From Nitrososphaerales archaeon TH5894 (GTDB taxonomy: Archaea > Thermoproteota > Nitrososphaeria > Nitrososphaerales > Nitrososphaeraceae): 6,525 nt of DNA. Below are positions 1 through 5,875 of the stretch, in pieces. The stretch's first letter is position 1. Each line of letters begins with the position of its first letter. The stretch is from NCBI GenBank assembly GCA_014523485.1, contig JAATVK010000235.1:1-6525 (forward strand). Direction: 5' to 3'. The position numbers were made by a program, and so were the translations under genes. Below the pieces are notes generated by a model. It was not told the origin of the DNA. It did no database searches and saw nothing but the letters and a program-made list of their open reading frames with translations.

Positions 1-335
1 TGAATGTTCTCTGGATGGGACTGTTTGCAGCAATAATCTTTGCTGAGAAGATATGGTCTAAAGGTGGTCTTTGGATTGCCAAGATCATGGGTATAGGTTT
101 TATAACTATTGGAATACTGTGCTCTATTGGGATTATATCGTTGTCTTCTGATTCTATGAATAATGGTGATAGTAATATGATGTCAATAGATATGTCTCCA
201 TCTTCGTCAGATAGTATGACATCTCATGATAAGATGACTGGAACTAGGTCAGATAATGAAGTAGATGTGGGCACAGATAGTGGTGGAAATGACATGAAGA
301 ACATGATCATGAGTATAATTGTCATCTTGTCCTGA
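1..335 (+). CDS. DUF2182-like integral membrane protein, C-terminal part only
   Basis: The gene is cut by the window start; the first complete codon is at position 3 (AAT) and translation runs NVLWMGLFAAIIFAEKIW to a TGA at 333-335. The pattern N-x-L-W-M followed by a hydrophobic helix, A-E-K and a second helix (roughly IAKIMGIGFITIGILCS) matches the end of DUF2182 proteins, a family of predicted metal-binding integral membrane proteins, as I remember it; the metal-binding core would lie outside the window. After the last helix comes a polar tail of about 65 residues with 9 Met, 9 Asp and 16 Ser and one His (SHDKM), ending in a short hydrophobic stretch (IMSIIVILS). That tail is not a normal part of the family. 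By analogy with Met-rich copper-handling segments it could bind copper, but this is inference. The ATG at 15 is internal, not a start. Family call fairly sure; function unknown. Confidence 0.7.
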   Translation, partial: NVLWMGLFAAIIFAEKIWSKGGLWIAKIMGIGFITIGILCSIGIISLSSDSMNNGDSNMMSIDMSPSSSDSMTSHDKMTGTRSDNEVDVGTDSGGNDMKNMIMSIIVILS

Positions 336-430
336 ACCGCTTATAATAATGGTTACCTTCTGTTCCTCTGTATATTCGATTTATCCTTATTCGGAACACC
401 TACTCCCAACTTGTCTAATTTAATTCCCTA

Positions 431-436
431 TTTTTT
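431..436 (+). terminator. T6 tract, possible terminator of the DUF2182-like gene
   Basis: A run of six T on the plus strand lies about 96 bases after the stop codon of the DUF2182-like gene. Archaeal transcription often ends at such runs without a hairpin. It is the first run of this length downstream, but AT-rich sequence makes T runs common. Confidence 0.3.
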
Positions 437-491
437 GTATAATGAAAAATTAGACAATAATAGCATCTATAAATTATGAATTGATAATTTA

Positions 492-524
492 GTGAACTAC
501 AAAATCGTGTCAAAATCAGTTCAC
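492..524. repeat. Inverted repeat enclosing a direct repeat
   Basis: GTGAACT at 492-498 is perfectly complementary to AGTTCAC at 518-524. The 19-base interval between the arms contains CAAAATC twice (500-506 and 511-517), separated by GTGT. The two-level arrangement sits in a locally less AT-rich patch. It could be an operator, a small RNA structure or chance. Confidence 0.4.
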
Positions 525-1178
525 ACACCTCAGAGCCCATTGCAATATTAGTTCTCGAAATCAATTCACTCCAAATAAAAAGAAAGATAAATTAAAAAAT
601 GAAATTAGACCACAACTTTGAAGAATCTAATTTGTTCATTAATTTTAATACATTCAGATCTCCAATAATCAACCTTTGTTATTTAGACAAATATTCTTTA
701 ACCTTTTGTTTATACCTTAAAATTAGATTATACCAGTTTGTTTATTATACATTTTTTTAATATTAACTCCTATAATATAATAAGCATAGTAAACTACGTT
801 AACCTAACCACTAGATTCAATATAGAACTATATAAAAAGTAGATATAATAAAAATTATAGATATCTATCTATCATTCCAAAAGAAGATTTTTTGTTGTTT
901 TTTCTTGTTTATCTCTTTTCCTATATATATATTTGATACATTAAATAGTCATTTAAAGTATTCATACAATTTTTATATCAGTTTATCGAACCAATTAATT
1001 CTCCTGTATTTAAATACAAATGATTTTAGATAACGTATTAGTTATAGTCAAAAACAAACATGAAAAAAAATAAAATAACTATAATTTTCATATAGATCAA
1101 TATATTATCTATTATAATTGCTTATAATTCAGCATTCACTATGGTAATTTACTACCACATCTACGAGTTCAAATCCTG

Positions 1179-1217
1179 AAAAGTAAAATGAAACCACCAC
1201 TATTGGTTTTTACTTTT
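1179..1217. repeat. Bulged hairpin in intergenic DNA
   Basis: AAAAGTAAAA (1179-1188) pairs exactly with TTTTACTTTT (1208-1217). Inside it ACCA (1193-1196) pairs with TGGT (1204-1207), leaving a four-base bulge at 1189-1192 and a seven-base loop. That makes 14 base pairs in 39 bases. It lies about 145 bases beyond the stop of the minus-strand gene. It could be a processing or termination structure, or a relic of a small mobile element; no target-site duplication was identified. Confidence 0.5.
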
Positions 1218-1331
1218 TCTGGAATTAAGTTTATGAATCATGAACTCTTTAAAATCCAATAGATACTCATATAGTTAAACTACATAATACATAATATGAT
1301 TCAAATTTAGGTGTATCTCTTTTTTTTTCTC

Positions 1332-1358
1332 AAAAATAAGATATTAAGGTTAGAAAAA
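1332..1358 (-). terminator. Paired T5 tracts after the binding-protein gene
   Basis: On the minus strand two runs of five T (complement of 1354-1358 and 1332-1336) follow within 35 bases of the TAA at 1363-1365. Closely spaced T runs just after a stop are the usual form of an archaeal intrinsic terminator. Confidence 0.5.
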
Positions 1359-1362
1359 TTTT

Positions 1363-3564
1363 TTATGATTCTTTAAATGAACTTTCTGTTCTAAAATTAT
1401 GTTCTTTCTCCCATTCATAACTTTGAGTAACATTATCTTTAGCAACAATCCAAAAATCATAATTTCCACCAATGCGATCTCCTGCTTTGTTAAGTTGTAT
1501 TTTTCCTGATATTCCCTCATCAAATGATTCTGCAGTTTCAAGAATAATCTCTTTAAATGATTTGGTTAAATTTTTATTATTACTATTGTTAAAAGAAGTA
1601 GTATTATTTTTATCAAGGCTTTGTGCCGCTATCCAATAAGAATCATAAGCAAGTGCAGGGTATGTTATTGAACTTACTTCATGTAATTGTTTTTCTAGTA
1701 CTTCTTCCAGATCATGTAATTTCTTTGACTCACTATCTATTGAATATAAAGGATTAGAAAGATTTGTTTTCATTGCAAATAATGCTGAATCAACATTCTT
1801 TGTAATCTGATGATTTTGTGCTATTTTATCACTGCCATACCATCTTACTTTTCCTAGGTTTTCATAAAGGGTTGATTGGATTAAAATAGGTGTTATCTCA
1901 TCAAAAGATATTACGTATACACCTACAGAATTAGCACCATATTTTTTTATTGCATCAGAGACTATGGCGTTTAATTTTTCTAATTCTTGATTCCACATTA
2001 GGAAATTTATCCTATGTAAACTAGTGGCAAATTTGCCTGTGTAAGGTTTATAATTAATACCTTCTTCTACTTCTCCTCCTAGTTTTTCAAAATAAGATGT
2101 AGTAGATTTATAGAGCTCATTTCCATATATACCACCTCTCCAGATAGGAACAATAACTTTTATACCGTCTCTAATCATTCTTTCTGCAACTATTTTTCCT
2201 TGGTTTGTATCATCAGGAACTAACCGAAAAAGATTGTCTCCTTCAATAGAAAGTAATGGCGAAGTACTAGAGTAACTAATAAGGATGATATTATTAGCAT
2301 CTGCATATTCTTTGGTAGCGTTAACTGTAGCACCGAATGCAGGTCCTACAATAATTTTCGCTCCAAACGAATGTAATTGTTTTATTGCTTCAAGAGAATC
2401 TTCGGGGCTGGATTTTGAGTTTGCCATTAATAGATTAAAGCGTGATGAAGAATTCATTTCTTCAAAATGTTTGTTTACATCATATTCAGCTTTTTCTAAT
2501 GCTACCTTGATAGATTTACCAATTGAGGAAAAGGAACCAGTTAATGGTAAAATAGCGCCAATAACAAAATCCTTTCTGCTACTGTCCTCATTATATGTCG
2601 ATGAGAAGAGTTGAGGATAAGAAGAACTCTTTGTTATAAAAAAATCTTTACTGTGATCACCGCTGAAAACATTTGTATACAAAAAACCAGTAAATATTAG
2701 AAAAGATATTACTATAGTGGAACTAAATAGAACCTTTTTGAAAGTTTTATTTCTTCTTATGTTTGTTATAATCTTGAAAATGAGATCCTTTGACTGCCAT
2801 TTGATATAATATCTAAGATACCATATAAGACCAGCTGCAATTAATAAATAATGTGCAGACAATAATAATGCAGACATCCATAACTGTTCAACAAATGCGG
2901 TTAGAACAATAATAGCAAACCAACTATCTCCAACAACTATTGCTAAAAACCCTATCAATTCACAGACCCACGGAACAAAGTGATGTTTTTCATTCTTTAT
3001 CCTAAGGAGGATCATCAATGCAAGAGCTGTTAGAATTGAATTTAATGTAGGATAAGCTATAGTAACAATAAAAAGCATGAGACCTCTGAAATTTGATAAT
3101 TCCGTAAGATCTAGAGTCAAGTTTAAGATGTATATCAAAAATAAACCTGTACCCGAGATTATTAAAATAAGAATTTTCTTATTTGTAATGTGACCAAGTT
3201 TTCTATATATATTTATCAGTCTATATATGAGAAATCCATATGCAGACAATAAGAATAAATCTGCTAAAGAAGGTACTGGAGATACAATATCAAGTACTAC
3301 TTCATAATATGCCCAGATTATATTTGCTATAAACCAGAAAATAAGACCAACTGTTAGAAGAATATTAGTTTTATCTACTCCTTCATCACCATCTTTACCC
3401 TTAAGGAGAATCATTGCAGAAAGTCCTGCAGCAGTGAGAGAATTTATTATCAGTATCCAATTTGAAAAGATTATTTTACTGTCTGATTCAGCAAAAAAAA
3501 TAATAGAATTTCCAATGACTATTGTAATAATTACTCCTAAAAAAAAATATAGAGTAGTCCTCAA
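1363..3564 (-). CDS. Nine-TM membrane protein fused to a LIV-type (type-1) extracellular binding domain
   Basis: Intact, 733 residues. Nine hydrophobic segments lie near residues 4-24, 32-54, 67-88, 98-118, 129-149, 160-187, 196-222, 228-250 and 277-297. Basic loops (RKLGHITNKK, RIKNEKHH, NIRRNKTFKK) alternate so that the N-terminus is inside and everything after helix 9 is outside. After a Ser-rich linker, residues 332-705 form a Peripla_BP_6/LIV-binding-like domain: FVIGAILPLTGSFSSIG opens it, then IIVGPAFGATVNA, YSSTSPL (403-437) and GISGKIQLNKAGDRIGGNYD (684-703). Such domains bind small ligands, classically branched-chain amino acids; the ligand here is unknown. There is no lipobox or separate signal peptide; helix 9 serves as anchor. 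The start is TTG: an in-frame TAA directly precedes it, GGAG lies five bases upstream, and the first ATG (codon 51) would lose two helices. No ABC permease or ATPase is adjacent, so a sensor or receptor role is more likely than uptake (inference). Confidence 0.85.
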   Translation of the reverse strand: MRTTLYFFLGVIITIVIGNSIIFFAESDSKIIFSNWILIINSLTAAGLSAMILLKGKDGDEGVDKTNILLTVGLIFWFIANIIWAYYEVVLDIVSPVPSLADLFLLSAYGFLIYRLINIYRKLGHITNKKILILIISGTGLFLIYILNLTLDLTELSNFRGLMLFIVTIAYPTLNSILTALALMILLRIKNEKHHFVPWVCELIGFLAIVVGDSWFAIIVLTAFVEQLWMSALLLSAHYLLIAAGLIWYLRYYIKWQSKDLIFKIITNIRRNKTFKKVLFSSTIVISFLIFTGFLYTNVFSGDHSKDFFITKSSSYPQLFSSTYNEDSSRKDFVIGAILPLTGSFSSIGKSIKVALEKAEYDVNKHFEEMNSSSRFNLLMANSKSSPEDSLEAIKQLHSFGAKIIVGPAFGATVNATKEYADANNIILISYSSTSPLLSIEGDNLFRLVPDDTNQGKIVAERMIRDGIKVIVPIWRGGIYGNELYKSTTSYFEKLGGEVEEGINYKPYTGKFATSLHRINFLMWNQELEKLNAIVSDAIKKYGANSVGVYVISFDEITPILIQSTLYENLGKVRWYGSDKIAQNHQITKNVDSALFAMKTNLSNPLYSIDSESKKLHDLEEVLEKQLHEVSSITYPALAYDSYWIAAQSLDKNNTTSFNNSNNKNLTKSFKEIILETAESFDEGISGKIQLNKAGDRIGGNYDFWIVAKDNVTQSYEWEKEHNFRTESSFKES

Positions 3565-3569
3565 TTATT

Positions 3570-3573
3570 CTCC
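3570..3573 (-). promoter_or_regulatory. Shine-Dalgarno GGAG fixing the TTG start
   Basis: The minus strand reads AAAGGAGAATAATTGAGG. GGAG is five bases before the TTG at 3564-3562, and the triplet just before TTG is an in-frame TAA. Together these decide the start of the binding-protein gene. Confidence 0.7.
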
Positions 3574-3596
3574 TTTATTATAATTATTTATATTAG

Positions 3597-3606
3597 TTAT
3601 AAATGC
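3597..3606 (-). promoter_or_regulatory. Candidate TATA box for the binding-protein gene
   Basis: Minus strand GCATTTATAA. With the usual archaeal spacing of about 26 bases, transcription would start near 3574, leaving a roughly 10-base leader that just includes the GGAG. Other AT-rich stretches upstream could serve instead. Confidence 0.35.
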
Positions 3607-3650
3607 TTAAAACTACAATAGCGAAAGAATTTAAATTAAATATTCCTAAT

Positions 3651-3663
3651 TATATATATATAT
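3651..3663. repeat. Short (TA)n run
   Basis: Thirteen bases of alternating T and A in the spacer upstream of the binding-protein gene. A similar shorter run lies near 922-931. Probably simple-sequence noise in AT-rich spacer. Confidence 0.5.
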
Positions 3664-3680
3664 TTAATATTTTGATAGGT

Positions 3681-3688
3681 AAAAAAAA
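3681..3688 (-). terminator. T8 tract after the small minus-strand ORF
   Basis: Minus strand GATACTTTTTTTTACC contains eight T in a row, 50 bases after the stop of the 34-codon ORF and before the binding-protein gene's own promoter. It is the longest T run on this strand in the neighbourhood and fits an archaeal terminator. Confidence 0.5.
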
Positions 3689-3737
3689 GTATCAATTACT
3701 ACTACTTAATATCATATAGATTATATCAGTTTGTGGT

Positions 3738-3842
3738 TTATTCTGCTTTTGCAATCTTAAAAGTATGTTCAATCTTTTCTATTCCAATAAACCTTTTATT
3801 TAGATTCATTGGATTATTTTCGTAATACGTATATTCTACCAA
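3738..3842 (-). CDS. Probable small protein, 34 residues, unknown function
   Basis: A 35-codon frame from TTG (3842-3840) to TAA (3740-3738). The product begins (M)VEYTYYENNP, continues MNLNKRFIGIEK and ends IEHTFKIAKAE. It is charged and mixed in composition, unlike chance translations of the surrounding AT-rich spacer. It is soluble, with no membrane segment, cysteine or recognised motif. Support from context: a TTTATAAA box at 3876-3883 would start transcription near 3853, giving an 11-base leader, and a T8 tract follows 50 bases after the stop. No Shine-Dalgarno is visible. The only ATG in frame (residue 11) would leave 24 residues. It runs in the same direction as the binding-protein gene, ending 173 bases before it. 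It could instead be the surviving end of a lost gene, though the sequence upstream reads as promoter rather than coding. I do not recognise it. Confidence 0.45.
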   Translation of the reverse strand: MVEYTYYENNPMNLNKRFIGIEKIEHTFKIAKAE

Positions 3843-3875
3843 TAAAATTAAAATATTTTTTTAGTTATCACAATA

Positions 3876-3883
3876 TTTATAAA
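3876..3883. promoter_or_regulatory. Palindromic TATA box, possibly serving both directions
   Basis: TTTATAAA is its own reverse complement. Its centre is about 26 bases from 3906 on the plus strand, four bases before the ATG of the PsbP-like gene, so that mRNA would be nearly leaderless. On the minus strand the same spacing gives a start near 3853, 11 bases before the small ORF. The flank AATAAAC on the minus-strand side is the more BRE-like of the two. Confidence 0.5.
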
Positions 3884-3909
3884 GTTTATTTTATTCCACA
3901 AAAATTGCT

Positions 3910-4495
3910 ATGAAAATTTATAATGTTTCTAGAGTAATATCATTAGGTATTTCGTTTGTATTGTTAGGATTTTCTTTTTTATTATCTAACGGTTATGCTA
4001 AAGAATATTTGAATGAAGAATTTGAGATAAAGTTTGAATATCCAGATGAATGGAAATTAACTACATCAAAGGAGAATCTATCAGCATTTCATGCTGAAGA
4101 TGACGAGATACTACTTGTAAATTTTTATGCAGATCGTGTTGATAGCATTTTTAATATTGTTTCAGTAGCAGCATATACAAATATGACTAATCCAGATGAA
4201 TTTCTAAAGATATTCAATAATGAACTTAATAAAAACGAGAAACAAATATTGAAATTTTGGATATAAGAAAATATACTAATGTTAGAGGACAATCAACAAT
4301 TTTGATAAAGACCATATATACTTCTATACGAACAGAATCTCTTTCAGATTTTACTTCATCATCATCATCATCGTCAAATCAAATAACCTATATACTTTTT
4401 ATGATGATGAAACTGGATATAAAATTACCTATTTGTTACCTCCAGATATTGCATACAAACCAAGACGAGGTTTCTTTCAATTGAATCTCAAATAA
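3910..4495 (+). pseudogene. Secreted PsbP-like protein gene broken by two frameshifts
   Basis: Frame one (3910-4266) gives a signal peptide (residues 1-30, ending SNGYA) and then EEFEIKFEYPDEWKL, the opening of PsbP-like extracellular domains common in thaumarchaea, before a stop at 4264. The next parts of the protein continue in two other frames up to TAA 4493-4495. Adding one T to the T4 run at 4255-4258 gives KQILKFLDIRKYTN; adding one T to the T5 run at 4396-4400 gives ITYILFYDDETGYKITY followed by LLPPDIAYKPRRGF. The repaired gene is exactly 196 codons, coding 195 residues, and includes seven Ser in a row from a TCA repeat. The nearly leaderless start fits the TATA box at 3876-3883. Function of this archaeal group is unknown; the name reflects only fold similarity to the photosystem protein. 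Either a recent pseudogene or base-loss sequencing error in T runs; as read, only a 118-residue truncated product is made. Confidence 0.75.
4356..4376 (+). repeat. TCA trinucleotide repeat coding poly-Ser
   Basis: Five TCA units (4356-4370) followed by TCG TCA encode seven serines in the middle frame of the PsbP-like gene. Such a repeat can change length by slippage without shifting the frame. Confidence 0.7.
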
Positions 4496-4529
4496 GAGAT
4501 AATAAAATGTAATGGTCTATAGCATAAAA

Positions 4530-4575
4530 TATTAAAATGAGTAAAATAAATTGATTAATCAATCACATTTTAATA
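4530..4575. repeat. Nested inverted repeat downstream of the PsbP-like gene
   Basis: TATTAAAATG (4530-4539) is the exact reverse complement of CATTTTAATA (4566-4575). Inside the 26-base loop is a perfect 12-base palindrome TTGATTAATCAA (4551-4562). The outer arms start 35 bases after the stop of the PsbP-like gene. It could act in termination or 3'-end processing, or the inner palindrome could bind a dimeric regulator. AT-rich sequence raises the chance of coincidence, but two nested perfect matches are notable. Confidence 0.45.
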
Positions 4576-4864
4576 CTCAAGTTTGTTCACATATTTAAAT
4601 GAGACATTTGGGAGTCGACTAGATACGATTTCAGTGTTCAATATCAGTTTGATTGGTTGAAGTAATATAAAAGAGCAATAGATTAATCGGTCCTGTTAAC
4701 TTAAGGATATTTGACTTCCTTCTACAAAAAATGGTGCAATCTTCTGTGTTGTAATGTTAGTATTATACTCATATACGAATATCTTGATCCAATTGTATAC
4801 ATGTTGTAGATCACATTTTTGTTATTATTACTATGATAGTAGTCATCTAAAGATTCTGTTTTTT

Positions 4865-4975
4865 CCTAGAAATACTGCACTACCTCTAAATAATTCTTTC
4901 TTTAAATTAGAATGGAATGTATGTTTTCAAATGCAAAAAGCTACAGGTTTGAAGAGACCATATACCCCAGGATAA
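4865..4975 (+). pseudogene. Possible C-terminal gene remnant
   Basis: In frame from 4865 to a TAA at 4973-4975, about 36 residues read PRNTALPLNNSFFKLEWN and end MQKATGLKRPYTPG. This stretch is mixed and charged, while the part of the same frame before it (from 4754) is Tyr/Cys-rich and looks random. There is no start codon with a ribosome binding site. It may be the tail of a decayed gene or chance; I do not recognise a family. Confidence 0.2.
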
Positions 4976-5007
4976 ATTAAATAAGAAAGTACTTAATAAA
5001 AAATAAA

Positions 5008-5015
5008 CTATAATA
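5008..5015 (+). promoter_or_regulatory. Candidate TATA box for the PII gene
   Basis: CTATAATA preceded by AAAAAATAAA, which is BRE-like. The normal spacing puts the transcript start near 5038 and an 18-base leader before the ATG at 5056. A second candidate, TTATTAA near 5025-5031, would suit a leaderless transcript. Confidence 0.3.
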
Positions 5016-5055
5016 ACAATAACCTTATTAATTTGTATTCCTTAAAATTGATGGT

Positions 5056-5412
5056 ATGAAGGAAATAAGTCTGTATATACGACCAGAAGATTTTTCTAAG
5101 GTAGTTGGTATCCTTCGCAAAAATAATGTTGGTGGCATTACCTATTTTGAAACAAATGGTTCTGGTAGAACAAAACATGGGCCAGTTCCAGAAAGAGTTC
5201 GTATGTATATGACAGGGAAAATGGTCACTCCGGAATTTGCAAAAGGAACTAAAGTAGAAGTGATTGTACCTGATTCTTCGTCAGATCAAATTGTTGAAGA
5301 GATATTAAACAATATAAACTCAGCCCATGGCATGATCTTTGTCAAGGATGTCTCTGGGGCATATGAAATAGGTACTAAACAAAAAGGGGAAAGTGTATTA
5401 ACTCCTAAATAA
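5056..5412 (+). CDS. Divergent PII-family signalling protein (GlnB/GlnK-like)
   Basis: 118 residues, close to the 112-residue norm for PII. It begins MKEISLYIRPEDFSKVVGIL, then VGGITYFETNGSGRTK, a T-loop region (about 36-60, RVRMYMTGK), the strand TKVEVIVPD (65-73), the helix SSDQIVEEIL, and HGMIFVKDV before an AYEIGTK tail. PII proteins are trimers that read ATP/ADP and often 2-oxoglutarate and control ammonium channels or enzymes. Here the usual B-loop GDGK that grips the ATP phosphates reads AHGM (90-93), losing Asp and Lys, and the Gln that helps bind 2-oxoglutarate and Mg in the GRQK motif is Thr (GRTK, 37-40). So effector binding is probably altered. ATG 5056 is the only ATG in frame after an upstream stop; no Shine-Dalgarno is seen. 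No amtB, glnA or other nitrogen gene is adjacent. Family sure, exact subfamily not. Confidence 0.85.
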   Translation: MKEISLYIRPEDFSKVVGILRKNNVGGITYFETNGSGRTKHGPVPERVRMYMTGKMVTPEFAKGTKVEVIVPDSSSDQIVEEILNNINSAHGMIFVKDVSGAYEIGTKQKGESVLTPK

Positions 5413-5434
5413 ATTATTGTTATAAATTATATCA

Positions 5435-5439
5435 TTTTT
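5435..5439 (+). terminator. T5 tract after the PII gene
   Basis: A run of five T, 22 bases after the stop codon, in the context ATCATTTTTCTA. A plausible archaeal terminator. Confidence 0.4.
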
Positions 5440-5858
5440 CTAAAATTTGATTGAATGAACCAATTCTAAATAATTTATTGAATCTTTACCAATAATATGT
5501 ATCACTTATAATTAATATATTTTTTTATTGTAATTGCGAAATGTTAATAATCATTAAGACTTGTTCATTGGAAACTGTTAACTTACTATTACCTTCCCCT
5601 TATTTAATAAATGAAATCGTATTTTTAATTTCTGGAATTATAGAATTAAACAAATAACTTTATACAATTGTATCTATACAATATGTCACAATAATTTTTT
5701 TCTTTTATTCTTAGTAATGCATGATAAAGTAGTGTAATCATAGAAATTTTTTGTCATATCTTAATTTACACTATTATTATTTAATGAGAATCTTTTTTGG
5801 TTTAAAAATTTATTTATTGACTTGTCCTCCAATTCAAAAGATTTATAGTTTCTATTAC

Positions 5859-5875
5859 AAAAATCAAATCAAAAA
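5859..5875 (-). terminator. Two T5 tracts directly after the amidohydrolase stop
   Basis: On the minus strand the TAA at 5878-5876 is followed at once by TTTTTGATTTGATTTTTG: two T5 runs (complement of 5871-5875 and 5859-5863) within 17 bases. This is a good archaeal terminator. Confidence 0.5.

Larger units (their letters stand above)
336..1362. other. Gene-free AT-rich region between two convergent genes
   Basis: About 1 kb between the ends of the plus-strand DUF2182-like gene and the minus-strand binding-protein gene. I read both strands for short coding stretches and found only weak ones: a 53-codon plus-strand ORF from ATG 599 to 760 with no ribosome binding site, and an ATG at 1060 whose frame meets a TAG after 11 codons. 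The region holds T-tracts (888-903, 1320-1328), a nested repeat at 492-524 and a hairpin at 1179-1217, described separately. No tRNA folds. It may be spacer, decayed genes, or hold an unrecognised RNA. Confidence 0.6.
4496..5055. other. 560-bp spacer before the PII gene
   Basis: No complete gene is visible. It contains the nested inverted repeat at 4530-4575, short open stretches on both strands without starts or ribosome binding sites, a possible coding remnant ending at 4975, and a candidate PII promoter near 5009-5014. Confidence 0.55.
5413..5875. other. 463-bp spacer between convergent genes
   Basis: Very AT-rich sequence between the PII gene and the amidohydrolase remnant. I see terminator-like T-tracts at both edges and a 12-base palindrome ATACAATTGTAT (5662-5673), with TATACAA repeated at 5675-5681. 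No coding stretch, tRNA or long repeat is evident. Confidence 0.6.

Noticed and set aside
400..580. Minus-strand open stretch containing WSELISRTNIAMGSEV
   Set aside because: Under 60 codons with no good start or ribosome binding site, ends in low-complexity sequence, and matches no family I know.
599..760. 53-codon plus-strand ORF from ATG 599 (begins MKLDHNFEES)
   Set aside because: The first residues look coding but the rest is AT-driven Phe/Tyr/Leu; no ribosome binding site or convincing promoter.
1060..1179. ATG followed by MKKNKITIIFI resembling a signal peptide, continuing after an in-frame TAG
   Set aside because: Only 11 codons before the stop, and the continuation to 1179 has no recognisable content; likely chance in A-rich DNA.
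1160..1186. tRNA-like T-loop GAGTTCAAATCC
   Set aside because: Flanking bases do not form a T-stem or acceptor stem, and no D-arm or anticodon arm fits upstream.
1350..1541. 63-codon minus-strand open frame
   Set aside because: Overlaps the end of the binding-protein gene in another frame and translates to low-complexity sequence.
2285..2614. 109-codon plus-strand open frame
   Set aside because: It lies wholly antisense within the binding domain of the 733-residue protein, which has clear family similarity; it is a frame shadow.
4401..4412. ATGATGATGAAA resembling a box C motif of C/D guide RNAs
   Set aside because: It codes YDDET in the PsbP-like gene and no box D or internal C'/D' boxes lie at suitable distances.
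4754..4864. N-terminal part of the 73-codon plus-strand ORF
   Set aside because: Tyr/Cys-rich, no ribosome binding site, looks like chance translation; only the end was kept as a possible remnant.
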